Assembly: GCA_002405755.1 (NCBI GenBank)
Contig: DHMK01000004.1
Coordinates: forward strand, 40,338-62,481
Reading direction: 5' to 3'
Source of the DNA: Clostridiales bacterium UBA4644
GTDB taxonomy: Bacteria > Bacillota > Clostridia > Oscillospirales > Butyricicoccaceae
DNA length: 22,144 nucleotides
Shown: piece after piece, positions 7,034 through 13,776 of the stretch
Numbering within the stretch: the first letter of the stretch is position 1
Layout of the letters: each line of letters begins with the position of its first letter
Made by a program: the position numbers and the translations under genes
Notes under the pieces: model-generated
What the model saw: only the letters and a program-made list of their open reading frames with translations
Told to the model about the DNA's origin: nothing
The model's database searches: none

Positions 7034-7803
7034 TAAAAGTCAAATCCTCTCATGAGATCAAACTCATGAAGGAGGCGGGACAGATCGCCGAGCTGGCCAG
7101 AAGAGCCTGCGGCGAGCTTGTCGCGCCGGGCATCACGACCCGGGAGCTTGACCATGCGGCCCGTAAGGTGATCACGGGATTTGGGGCGAAGCCCTCTTTC
7201 CTGCATTACGGCGGCTTCCCCGCCAGCATCTGCTGTTCCGTGAACGACGAAGTCATCCACGGCATTCCAGGCAGCAGAAGGATCCGCGAGGGAGACATTG
7301 TCAAGATCGACGTGGGTGCGCTTTATATGGGCTACCATGGCGACTGCGCGGCTACTTATGCTGCAGGCGCGATTCCGGAAAGCACGCAAAGGCTCATCCA
7401 GGTGACCCGGCAGAGCTTCTATGAGGGCATCAAGTACGCCCGCGAGGGCTACAGAATTTCCGATATTTCGCAGGCGATCGAGGCTTATACTGTAGCAAAC
7501 GGCTTCTATCAGGTGCGGGATTATGTCGGACACGGCGTGGGCAGCGAGCTGCATGAGGAACCGGAGGTCCCCAATTTCCTCGCCCCCGGCAAGGGCGGAC
7601 ACGGTCCGCGGCTGGTGGCGGGCATGACCATCGCCATCGAACCGATGGTGAACGTGGGGACCTGGGAGGTCAGGCAGATGCCCGACGGCTGGACCGTGAA
7701 GACGGCGGACGGTAGCCTGTCGTCTCACTACGAAAATACTGTCCTCATCACCAAAGAGGAACCGATCATCCTGACCGCCGATGCAAGCGGCAGGCATGCA
7801 TAA
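7030..7803 (+). CDS. map: Methionine aminopeptidase, type I
   Basis: A 257-residue type I methionine aminopeptidase, which removes the initiator Met from new proteins. The five metal ligands can be placed: D94 (in KIDVGA), D105 (in HGDCA), H168 (in GHGVG), E204 (in IEPMV) and E235 (in HYENTV). H77 in VIHGIP is the usual substrate-contacting histidine. No N-terminal zinc finger extension is present. The start overlaps the adk stop by four bases. An infA ribosome binding site follows 17 bases later; no KOW-domain gene lies between map and infA, unlike many Firmicutes. Confidence 0.97.
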   Translation: MIKVKSSHEIKLMKEAGQIAELARRACGELVAPGITTRELDHAARKVITGFGAKPSFLHYGGFPASICCSVNDEVIHGIPGSRRIREGDIVKIDVGALYMGYHGDCAATYAAGAIPESTQRLIQVTRQSFYEGIKYAREGYRISDISQAIEAYTVANGFYQVRDYVGHGVGSELHEEPEVPNFLAPGKGGHGPRLVAGMTIAIEPMVNVGTWEVRQMPDGWTVKTADGSLSSHYENTVLITKEEPIILTADASGRHA

Positions 7804-7820
7804 CCGAGGAGGCAACTTGT

Positions 7821-8039
7821 ATGGCGAAAGAAGACATGATCGAAGTCGAAGGTACCGTTATAGAGGCGCTGCCCAATGCGATGTTCAAGGTGGAGATCAT
7901 GGGCGGTCATGTGATCAACGCCCACATTTCCGGAAAGCTTCGCATGAACTTCATTAAGATCCTGCCCGGCGACCGGGTGACCGTTCAGATGTCGCCCTAT
8001 GATCTGGAAAAGGGCAGGATCACCTGGCGCTCCAAGTAA
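7821..8039 (+). CDS. infA: Translation initiation factor IF-1
   Basis: A 72-residue IF-1, the exact family length, a single OB-fold that blocks the A site of the 30S subunit during initiation. Hallmarks are MAKEDMIEVEGTVIEALPNA, HVINAHISGKLRMNFI, and LPGDRVTVQMSPYDLEKGRI. GAGGAGG lies about 9 bases before the ATG. The place before rpmJ and rpsM is the standard Firmicutes arrangement. Confidence 0.98.
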   Translation: MAKEDMIEVEGTVIEALPNAMFKVEIMGGHVINAHISGKLRMNFIKILPGDRVTVQMSPYDLEKGRITWRSK

Positions 8040-8072
8040 CACAACAAGCAGAAGCTAAGGAGGAACTTTACA

Positions 8073-8186
8073 ATGAAAGTAAAACCGTCCGTAAAACCCA
8101 TCTGCGAGAAGTGCAAGATCATCCGCAGAAAAGGCCGCGTCATGGTCATCTGCGAGAATCCCAAGCATAAGCAGAAGCAGGGCTAA
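8073..8186 (+). CDS. rpmJ: 50S ribosomal protein L36, zinc type
   Basis: A 37-residue L36, easily missed because of its size. The protein begins MKVKPSVKPICEKCKIIRRK and ends NPKHKQKQG. C11, C14, C27 and H32 form the zinc ribbon of the C-plus form. The ATG at 8073 follows TAAGGAGGAACTTTACA. L36 is a late-assembly 50S protein near the peptidyl transferase region. The position between infA and rpsM is universal in Firmicutes. Confidence 0.98.
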   Translation: MKVKPSVKPICEKCKIIRRKGRVMVICENPKHKQKQG

Positions 8187-8208
8187 AAGAACACAGGAGG
8201 TATATTAA

Positions 8209-8577
8209 ATGGCTCGTATTGCCGGTGTTGACCTTCCCCGCGAGAAGCGCGTGGAAATCGGCCTGACCTACATCTACGGGATCGGCCGCAAACTCAGCAA
8301 CGATATCCTGAAGAAGACTGGCGTCAATCCTGACACCCGCGTCAAGGATCTGACCGAGGATGAGACCGCCAAGCTGCGTGAAGCCATCGAGCATGAATAT
8401 GTTGTCGAGGGCGATCTGCGCCGCGATGTGGCTCTGAATATCAAGCGTCTGGTGGAGATCGGCTCCTACCGCGGCCTGCGTCACCGCAAGGGCCTGCCCG
8501 TCCGCGGCCAGCGCTCCAAGACCAACGCCCGTACCCGGAAGGGTCCCAAGAAGACCATCGCCAACAAGAAGAAGTAA
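8209..8577 (+). CDS. rpsM: 30S ribosomal protein S13
   Basis: A 122-residue S13, located in the 30S head, where it contacts tRNA and bridges to L5. Family blocks: MARIAGVDLPREKRVEIGLT at the start, YIYGIGRKLSNDIL, the EYVVEGDLRRDVALNIKRL region, and the basic tail SYRGLRHRKGLPVRGQRS followed by TNARTRKGPKKTIANKKK. Preceded by AGGAGG and 15 bases from rpsK. Starts the classical alpha operon. Confidence 0.98.
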   Translation: MARIAGVDLPREKRVEIGLTYIYGIGRKLSNDILKKTGVNPDTRVKDLTEDETAKLREAIEHEYVVEGDLRRDVALNIKRLVEIGSYRGLRHRKGLPVRGQRSKTNARTRKGPKKTIANKKK

Positions 8578-8592
8578 GGAGGGGAAAGCATT

Positions 8593-9000
8593 ATGGCTAA
8601 GGCACAAACCGCCAAAAAGGGTGCCGTCCGCACCAAGCGCCGCGAGCGCAAGAATATTGAAAAGGGCCAGGTTCATATCCGCTCTTCCTTCAATAACACC
8701 ATCGTCACCATCACCGACCTGAAGGGCAACGCCATTTCCTGGGCCTCCGCAGGCGGACTGGGCTTCCGCGGAAGCAGAAAGTCCACTCCCTTTGCTGCGC
8801 AGACCGCTGCCGAGACGGCCTCCAAGGCTGCCATGGAGCACGGCCTGAAGACCGTTGAGGTCTATGTCCGCGGTCCCGGCGCCGGCCGTGAAGCCGCCAT
8901 CCGCGCGCTGCAGGCCGCCGGTCTGGAAGTCGTCAGCATCAAGGACGTGACCCCCATCCCCCACAACGGATGCCGGCCGCCCAAGAGAAGAAGAGTCTAA
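8593..9000 (+). CDS. rpsK: 30S ribosomal protein S11
   Basis: A 135-residue S11 on the 30S platform, near the E-site mRNA. Conserved features: GQVHIRSSFNNTIVTITDLK, SWASAGGLGFRGSRKSTPFA, AAETASKAAMEHGLKTVEV, VRGPGAGREAAIRALQAAGL and the C-terminal DVTPIPHNGCRPPKRRRV. The basic N-terminal segment of about 20 residues is typical of Firmicutes. AAGGAGGGG precedes the start; rpsD follows 16 bases later. Confidence 0.98.
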   Translation: MAKAQTAKKGAVRTKRRERKNIEKGQVHIRSSFNNTIVTITDLKGNAISWASAGGLGFRGSRKSTPFAAQTAAETASKAAMEHGLKTVEVYVRGPGAGREAAIRALQAAGLEVVSIKDVTPIPHNGCRPPKRRRV

Positions 9001-9016
9001 CAGGAGGAAACGGAAC

Positions 9017-9643
9017 ATGGCAAGATATACAGAAGCAGTATGCCGCATCTGCCGCAGAGAGGGCGACAAGCTCTTTCTGAAGGGCGACAGATGCTATACC
9101 GATAAGTGCGCCATCGCTCGCCGCTCCTATGCCCCCGGCCAGCACGGCCAGGGCCGCAAGAAGATGAGCGAATACGGCTCCCAGCTGCGGGAAAAGCAGA
9201 AGGCAAAGCGCTATTACGGCCTGCTGGAAAACCAGTTCTATCATTATTTTGAGCTGGCGGAGAAGATGAACGGCATGACCGGCGAAAACCTGCTGAAGCT
9301 GCTGGAATCCCGTCTGGACAACGTGGTCTACCGCGCCGGCTTTGCGATGAGCCGTCCTGAGGCGCGCCAGCTGGTGACCCACGGCCATTTCACCGTCAAC
9401 GGCAAGGCCGTCAACATCCCCTCTTATCTGTGCAAGCCCGGTGATGTTGTTGCGATCTGCGAGAAGAGCATGAGCTCTGACAAGCTGAAGGGCGTTCTGG
9501 AGGCCAACGCTTCCCGTCCCGCGCTGAATTGGCTCAGCGTGGACAAGAACAAGGGCGTCGCCACCGTCGTCAACCTGCCCGAGCGCAGCGAAGTCGATCT
9601 GCAGGTGGAAGAGCACCTCATCGTTGAGTTGTACTCCAAGTAA
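9017..9643 (+). CDS. rpsD: 30S ribosomal protein S4, zinc type
   Basis: A 208-residue S4, which nucleates 30S assembly and, in several bacteria, represses the alpha operon. The N-terminal zinc site is intact: C9 and C12 in CRIC, then C26 and C31. The S4 RNA-binding domain is visible as ESRLDNVVYRAGFAMSRPEA followed by RQLVTHGHFTVNGKAVNIPS. GGAGG precedes the ATG. The gap to rpoA is 61 bases, somewhat longer than its neighbours. Confidence 0.98.
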   Translation: MARYTEAVCRICRREGDKLFLKGDRCYTDKCAIARRSYAPGQHGQGRKKMSEYGSQLREKQKAKRYYGLLENQFYHYFELAEKMNGMTGENLLKLLESRLDNVVYRAGFAMSRPEARQLVTHGHFTVNGKAVNIPSYLCKPGDVVAICEKSMSSDKLKGVLEANASRPALNWLSVDKNKGVATVVNLPERSEVDLQVEEHLIVELYSK

Positions 9644-9704
9644 TCCGCCTTCTCATCGTACCCCGCAATGCTGAAGCAGCGACAATAACATAGGAGGGTA
9701 ACGA

Positions 9705-10655
9705 ATGATAGCAATTGAAAAGCCCAGTATTGAATGTGTCGAAGCCCTGGAAGACGGTTCCTACGGCAAGTTCGTCGTGGAGCCGCTGGAAATCGGATAT
9801 GGCACTACCCTCGGTAACTCCCTGCGCCGCATTCTGCTGTCCTCCCTGCCGGGAACTGCCGCCACCTCCATCAAGATCGACGGTGTGCAGCATGAGTTTT
9901 CCACCATTCCCGGCGTGAAGGAGGATGTGACCGAGATCGTCCTGAACGTGAAGGGCATCATCGCCAGGCTTCACTGCCCGGGCGAAAAGGTCGTCACCAT
10001 TGAGGCCATGGGCGCCGGCGAGGTCACGGCCGGCGACATCCGCTGCGATAGCGAGATCGAGATCCTGAATCCCGAGCTCCATATCGTTACGCTGATGGAA
10101 GACGCCAAGTTCGTCATGGAACTGACCTTCAACCACGGCCGGGGCTATGTCCCCGCCGAGAAAAACAAGCCCGCCCAGTCCGTCATCGGCCTGATCCCGG
10201 TGGATTCCATCTATACGCCGATCCACAAGGTCAACTATGTGGTGGAAAACACCCGCGTGGGCAATATGACCAACTATGACAAGCTGACGCTGGAGGTCTA
10301 TACCGACAAGACCATCACCGCCCGCGACGCCATCAGTCTGGCCGCCAAGATCCTCACGGACCATCTGAGCCTGTTTGTGGATCTCTCCGACGAGATCAGC
10401 TCCCGGACCACTGTGGTGGAAAAGAGCGAGACCACCCAGGATAAGGTCCTGGAAATGACCATCGAGGAGCTGGATCTCTCCGTGCGTTCCTTCAACTGCC
10501 TGAAACGCGCCGGCATCAACACTGTGGCCGACCTCGTGAACACCACCGAGGAGGATATGATGAAGGTCCGCAATCTGGGACGCAAGTCTTACGAAGAGGT
10601 CGTCAAGAAGATGGCGGACATGGGGCTCTCCCTGTCCAAAGAAAGCGATAACTGA
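9705..10655 (+). CDS. rpoA: RNA polymerase alpha subunit
   Basis: A 316-residue alpha subunit. The N-terminal domain (about 1-230) drives polymerase assembly and shows EPLEIGYGTTLGNSLRRILL (about 27-46) and SSLPGTAATSIKIDGVQHEF. The C-terminal domain (about 245-316) binds UP elements and activators and shows IEELDLSVRSFNCLKRAGIN and RNLGRKSYEEVVKKM. Length is standard. GGAGGGTAACGA precedes the ATG. A 78-base gap with a perfect 8-bp hairpin separates it from rplQ. Confidence 0.98.
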   Translation: MIAIEKPSIECVEALEDGSYGKFVVEPLEIGYGTTLGNSLRRILLSSLPGTAATSIKIDGVQHEFSTIPGVKEDVTEIVLNVKGIIARLHCPGEKVVTIEAMGAGEVTAGDIRCDSEIEILNPELHIVTLMEDAKFVMELTFNHGRGYVPAEKNKPAQSVIGLIPVDSIYTPIHKVNYVVENTRVGNMTNYDKLTLEVYTDKTITARDAISLAAKILTDHLSLFVDLSDEISSRTTVVEKSETTQDKVLEMTIEELDLSVRSFNCLKRAGINTVADLVNTTEEDMMKVRNLGRKSYEEVVKKMADMGLSLSKESDN

Positions 10656-10676
10656 AACATTTCCAAGCGGTCCGGC

Positions 10677-10696
10677 GGCGCTGCGGGTGCAGCGCC
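10677..10696 (+). other. Hairpin between rpoA and rplQ
   Basis: GGCGCTGC and GCAGCGCC form a perfect 8-bp stem with a GGGT loop, in the 78-base gap before rplQ. No U-run follows, so it is not an ordinary terminator. It might stabilise or cleave the mRNA, or be a weak pause site that lowers rplQ expression relative to rpoA. This is inference from structure only. Confidence 0.5.
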
Positions 10697-10733
10697 CGCG
10701 CCCGGCCCGTACCGATAAGAGGAGGTAACACAA

Positions 10734-11075
10734 ATGCCCGGAACTCGCAAACTCGGCAGACCTACCGACCACCGCCGCGCCATGCTGCGCGCCATGGTCA
10801 CCTATCTGCTGGAGAACGGCAAGATCGAGACCACCGTTACCCGCGCGAAAGAGGTGCGTCCCCTTGCTGAGAAGATGATCACCCTCGGCAAAAAAGGCGA
10901 TCTGAACGCCAAGCGTGCCGCCATGACCTTCATCACCAAGGAGGATGTGGTCAAGAAGCTGTTTGACGAGATCGCGCCCAAGTATGCAGACCGCAACGGC
11001 GGTTATGTGCGGATCACCCGCATCGGACCCCGCCGGGGCGACGGCGCCGAGATGGCCGTCATCGAGCTCGTCTGA
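10734..11075 (+). CDS. rplQ: 50S ribosomal protein L17
   Basis: A 113-residue L17, full length for the bacterial family, found near the tunnel exit. Family signature: TRKLGRPTDHRRAMLRAMVT at the N-terminus, then TTVTRAKEVRPLAEKMITLG, and the C-terminal GGYVRITRIGPRRGDGAEMA. The ATG follows AGAGGAGGTAACACAA. It is the last gene of the ribosomal block: a strong terminator begins 29 bases after its stop codon. Confidence 0.98.
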   Translation: MPGTRKLGRPTDHRRAMLRAMVTYLLENGKIETTVTRAKEVRPLAEKMITLGKKGDLNAKRAAMTFITKEDVVKKLFDEIAPKYADRNGGYVRITRIGPRRGDGAEMAVIELV

Positions 11076-11104
11076 TTTTTTCAGCAAATCGGCTGAGACC
11101 AAAA

Positions 11105-11150
11105 GGGATTGCTGCGCAAATGATGCTGCGCAGCAATCCCCTTTCTTTTT
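11105..11150 (+). terminator. Intrinsic terminator of the ribosomal operon
   Basis: GGGATTGCTGCGCA (11105-11118) and TGCGCAGCAATCCC (11127-11140) form a perfect 14-bp stem with an 8-base loop. They are followed by CCTTTCTTTTTAT. It lies 29 bases after the rplQ stop and ends the long rightward transcript. Confidence 0.93.
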
Positions 11151-11152
11151 AT

Positions 11153-11182
11153 AAAAAACGCTCCGGACACGCGGTCCGGAGC
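11153..11182 (-). terminator. Leftward intrinsic terminator facing the ribosomal operon
   Basis: GCTCCGGAC (11160-11168) and GTCCGGAGC (11174-11182) form a perfect 9-bp stem with a 5-base loop. On the minus strand a run of six U follows (11158-11153). It would stop leftward transcripts from lysR-selD before they enter rplQ antisense, although it lies about 310 bases beyond the selD stop. Confidence 0.8.
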
Positions 11183-11272
11183 AAAATTGTGAAAAAACCG
11201 ATTTTTTGAGCAGGATACATAGCATCCCCGTCCCGCAGGGCTTGGCTCCTGCGAAGGAGAAGCACCCGTCTC

Positions 11273-11430
11273 CTTGGCTCCCTCTGACGAGGGAGCTGTC
11301 GCCGCAGGCGACTGAGGGAGAGAATTTGCAACCAGTAGGCTCTGGGCATCCCGCTTTTTTTAAGTACACCATATCTCTCCCTCCGTCAAACCCTTCGGGT
11401 TTGCCACCTCCCTCGTCAGAGGGAGGCAAG
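11273..11430. repeat. MITE-like inverted-repeat element, copy 1
   Basis: A 158-base element with imperfect terminal inverted repeats of 26 bases. The left end begins CTTGGCTCCCTCTGACGAGG; the right end, read in reverse complement, begins CTTGCCTCCCTCTGACGAGG, and the full 26 bases differ at two positions. Inside are two smaller hairpins (GTCGCC-GCA-GGCGAC and AAACCC-TTC-GGGTTT) and inward-facing AGGGAGAGA blocks. A second copy in the same orientation is at 17474-17632. No coding capacity is seen, so it would be non-autonomous. From memory, such elements are abundant in Oscillospiraceae genomes. The rest of the 419-base gap (11183-11272 and 11431-11494) shows only short inverted repeats, such as GCTCCGC/GCGGAGC at 11465-11486. 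Confidence 0.85.
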
Positions 11431-11494
11431 ACGAAAGCCGGGGGACGAAAGACGGGAGTTTGCCGCTCCGCGCCCCATTGCGGAGCCGGCGGCT

Positions 11495-12544
11495 TTAGTC
11501 CAGCTCCATGGCGGTCTTTTGGGGCGGCAGCACCTGGCCCACGATGGCGCTCCAGGGGGCAAAGGGCCGCAGCAGAGACAAAAGCCGCTCCGCCTGGTCC
11601 GGCGGCAGGGCCACCAGCAGTCCGCCGGAGGTTTGGGGATCGGAGGCCAGGTCCAGAAAAACCTGCTCCGCCCCGGGCAGAAGGGTCAGATGGGGACGGA
11701 CATAGTCCTGATTCCGGTAAGCGCCGGAGGGGATCACGCCCATCTCCGCCAGCTCCCGGGCCTGACGCATCAGCGGCAGCGCCCTTCCGTGGAGCCGGAT
11801 GGTGACGCTGCCCTCCTGGGTCATCTCAAAGGCGTGGCCCAGCAGGCCGAAGCCGGTGACGTCGGTGCAGGCATGGACCTGCTCCACCTGCAAAACCGCC
11901 TGGCCCGCTTTGGCGTTGAGGGTGGCCATATGGGCATAGACCTCGTCCCGGGCGGCGGGAGAGAGCAGATCCCCCTTCAGCGCCGTGGTCAGAATGCCCG
12001 CGCCCAGGGGCTTGGTGAGCACCAGCACATCCCCCGGCAGAGCGCCCACGTTGCGCAGGATCCGGTCAGGATGGACAAAGCCGGTGACGCAAAGGCCGTA
12101 TTTCGGCTCGTTGTCCTGAATGGTGTGGCCGCCGGCAATAACGCAGCCGGCCTCCACGGCCTTGCTGTGGCCGCCCTCCAGAATGCCCCGGACGGTCTGC
12201 AGCGAAAGGCAGCTTGGAACGCACAAAAGATTCATGGCCAGCTTTGGCACGCCGCCCATGGCGTAAACGTCGCTGAGGGCGTTGGCCGCGGCGATCTGGC
12301 CGAAAAGATAAGGATCGTCTACGATGGGCGTGAAAAAATCCACCGTCTGGATCACGGCCACCTCCGGCGAGACCTGATAAACACAGGCGTCATCGCTGCT
12401 GTCATAGCCCACCAGCAGGCTTTTGTCCGTGCAGTTGGGCAGATCGGTAAGGATCTCCGTCAGGGCGCCCGGCCCCAGCTTTGCCGCTCACCCGGCGGCG
12501 GAGGTCATTTGCGTCAGGGGAAGCTCTTTGGAACGGTCAGACAT
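11495..12544 (-). CDS. selD: Selenide, water dikinase (selenophosphate synthetase), itself a selenoprotein
   Basis: SelD converts selenide, ATP and water to selenophosphate, the selenium donor for selenocysteine tRNA, selenouridine tRNA and the selenium cofactor of some molybdenum hydroxylases. Reading from the ATG at 12544 gives 349 residues with an in-frame UGA at codon 19 (12490-12488). The context is G-Sec-A-A-K, exactly where SelD has its catalytic Cys or Sec next to the essential Lys (here K22). Downstream are D51-D52 (DDACVY), GGHTIQDNEPKYG and TDVTGFGLLGHAFEM. Starting after the UGA, as a naive caller would, removes the active site. The ribosome binding site is TTGAGGTGA, and the start is 20 bases after the lysR stop, so the two genes form an operon. 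A candidate SECIS stem follows the UGA. Confidence 0.95.
12462..12490 (-). promoter_or_regulatory. Selenocysteine UGA codon and candidate bacterial SECIS hairpin in selD
   Basis: The UGA is at 12490-12488 (minus strand). Starting 12 bases after it, GGGGC (12476-12472) can pair with GCCCU (12466-12462) around the loop CGGGC, with one extra G-U pair possible below. Bacterial SECIS elements are short hairpins whose loop begins about 16-37 bases after the UGA and has a G among the first two loop bases; this one meets both points. The fold is drawn by eye. Confidence 0.65.
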
Positions 12545-12564
12545 GGCTCTCACCTCAAGATCAG

Positions 12565-13494
12565 TCAAAGAATGGGTTCGGATAAATGCTTTTCCGCCTG
12601 CTGGCGGACGATGGCGGCAAAGGCCCGGGCCAGCTCGCCGGGGGTGCTCTTTTTGCGCCAGGCCATATAGATGCTGCGCTCCAGCGGCTGCTCGTCCAGC
12701 TCAAACTGCAGTAACTGGCCGGCCTGCACCTGGGGGCGCACCGCCAGCAGCGACAAAATCGAGACGCCGGAGCCCCGGGCTACCAGCTGCTGCAGCACGG
12801 CGGGGTCGGAAACATAGGCCGTCACCCGCAGCGAATGGGCGTCCGGCCGCAGGCGGCTGATGTAGTTGTCGATGACCTTCTGGGTGCCGGAGCCGTGTTC
12901 CCGAAAGATCAGGGGATAATGCGTCAGCAGCTCCCGGCCCAAAACGCCCTTCTGCCGCAGGGCAAAAAGCTCCGGCGTGTTGGGCGTGATCATCACCAGC
13001 CGGTCCTGGGCCACGGGCTCATAGGAAAGATTCTGCCGGTCGTCGGAGGAGCCGACGAAGCCCAGATGGATATCGCCGTCCAGCAGCAGCTGGTGGATCT
13101 GGCCGCTGTCGCCGCAGCGCAGGGTGCAGCAGCAATCGGGCCAGGCGGCGGAAAACTCCGCCAGATAGCCGGGCAGAAGGCTCTGGGCGGGAACGGTGGA
13201 GGCCCCGATGGCCAGATCCCGCCGGGGATCGCCCATCACGTCGGAGCGCAGGGCGGCGCATTTTGTCAGGATGTCCCGGGCATATTGATAGACCCGCTTT
13301 CCGTCCGGCGTGAGCACCATATTGCGCTTGGATTTCCGGCGGAACAGCACCACATGGAGGGCTTCCTCCAGGGCGCGGATATGGGAGCTGACGGTGGACT
13401 GGGCCAGATAGAGCCGGTTTGCGGCTTCGGTGAAGCTGCCGTGGTCCACGACGGCCACGAAGATCTCCAGCTGCCGCAGATTGATCTCGGTCAT
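12565..13494 (-). CDS. LysR-family transcriptional regulator linked to selenium genes
   Basis: A 309-residue LysR-type regulator. The winged helix-turn-helix is at residues 5-65 (LRQLEIFVAVVDHGSFTEAA, then QSTVSSHIRALEEAL and the wing LTPDGKRVY). A periplasmic-binding-protein-like effector domain follows (about 90-300). I chose the ATG at 13494 because family members begin a few residues before LRQLEIF; an open frame continues 52 codons upstream but is not LysR-like. The Shine-Dalgarno AAAGGAGGG lies 13 bases away, with a perfect palindrome (13495-13510) in between. The gene is co-transcribed with selD and divergent from yedF, the classic LysR layout. LysR regulators associated with selenium metabolism are known from clostridial genomes. 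The effector is unknown. Confidence 0.88.
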   Translation of the reverse strand: MTEINLRQLEIFVAVVDHGSFTEAANRLYLAQSTVSSHIRALEEALHVVLFRRKSKRNMVLTPDGKRVYQYARDILTKCAALRSDVMGDPRRDLAIGASTVPAQSLLPGYLAEFSAAWPDCCCTLRCGDSGQIHQLLLDGDIHLGFVGSSDDRQNLSYEPVAQDRLVMITPNTPELFALRQKGVLGRELLTHYPLIFREHGSGTQKVIDNYISRLRPDAHSLRVTAYVSDPAVLQQLVARGSGVSILSLLAVRPQVQAGQLLQFELDEQPLERSIYMAWRKKSTPGELARAFAAIVRQQAEKHLSEPIL

Positions 13495-13510
13495 AGGGAC
13501 GCGCGTCCCT
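13495..13510 (-). promoter_or_regulatory. 16-bp perfect palindrome between lysR Shine-Dalgarno and start codon
   Basis: AGGGACGCGCGTCCCT is its own reverse complement. It directly abuts the lysR ATG and overlaps the end of the AGGAGG site. As RNA it could fold into a hairpin that shortens or blocks the ribosome binding site spacing; as DNA it could be an operator. No upstream in-frame start codon offers a better spacing. Confidence 0.55.
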
Positions 13511-13576
13511 CCTTTCGGGCGGGTCTTTTCGAAAAAAGCGATAAAAGGCTCCCGCCGTGATTTCAGGATCGCCTTT

Positions 13577-13605
13577 ATTTTAGCGGCCTTCCGGCAAAAA
13601 GTCAA
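13577..13605 (-). promoter_or_regulatory. Predicted lysR-selD promoter
   Basis: On the minus strand TTGACT (13605-13600), a 17-base spacer and TAAAAT (13582-13577) match a sigma-A promoter closely. The leader to the lysR ATG would be about 75 bases. Confidence 0.7.
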
Positions 13606-13653
13606 ATCGAAATCCCCGCAAAGCGCCCCGGAGCCGGGCGGAAAGGGCAAAAC

Positions 13654-13694
13654 ATCGGAAAAATCAAAGAAAATGAGGAATTATCGGAAAAATC
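13654..13694. promoter_or_regulatory. Tandem 12-base motif ATCGGAAAAATC upstream of yedF
   Basis: Two identical copies of ATCGGAAAAATC (13654-13665 and 13683-13694) stand 29 bases apart, close to three helical turns. The downstream copy ends 26 bases before the yedF -10 box. A third copy with one change lies at the same distance from the yedE -10 box. This arrangement fits binding sites of an activator such as the divergently encoded LysR protein. Confidence 0.65.
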
Positions 13695-13697
13695 TAT

Positions 13698-13726
13698 CGT
13701 TCATTTGCCGGATTTTCTGTTATACT
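13698..13726 (+). promoter_or_regulatory. Predicted yedF operon promoter
   Basis: TGTTATACT (13718-13726) is an extended -10 element. The sequence 17 bases upstream (CGTTCA, 13698-13703) is a poor -35, consistent with a need for an activator bound at the ATCGGAAAAATC site next to it. The leader to the yedF ATG would be about 45 bases. Confidence 0.65.
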
Positions 13727-13776
13727 GAGGGTGGCCCTGTGGGGCCGGATTTTTGACACTGAAGGAGCGCTTGCAT

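Noticed and set aside
9618..11429. A 603-codon minus-strand frame opposite rpoA and rplQ
   Set aside because: Antisense to certain genes, runs through two terminators and into a repeat element; composition is typical of a shadow frame.
11495..12412. selD as a 5'-truncated or frameshifted pseudogene
   Set aside because: The only interruption is UGA at the known Cys/Sec position, with intact frame and start upstream, so recoding explains it fully.
11519..12670. A 383-codon plus-strand frame opposite selD
   Set aside because: The minus strand carries clear SelD motifs across this stretch; the plus frame has none.
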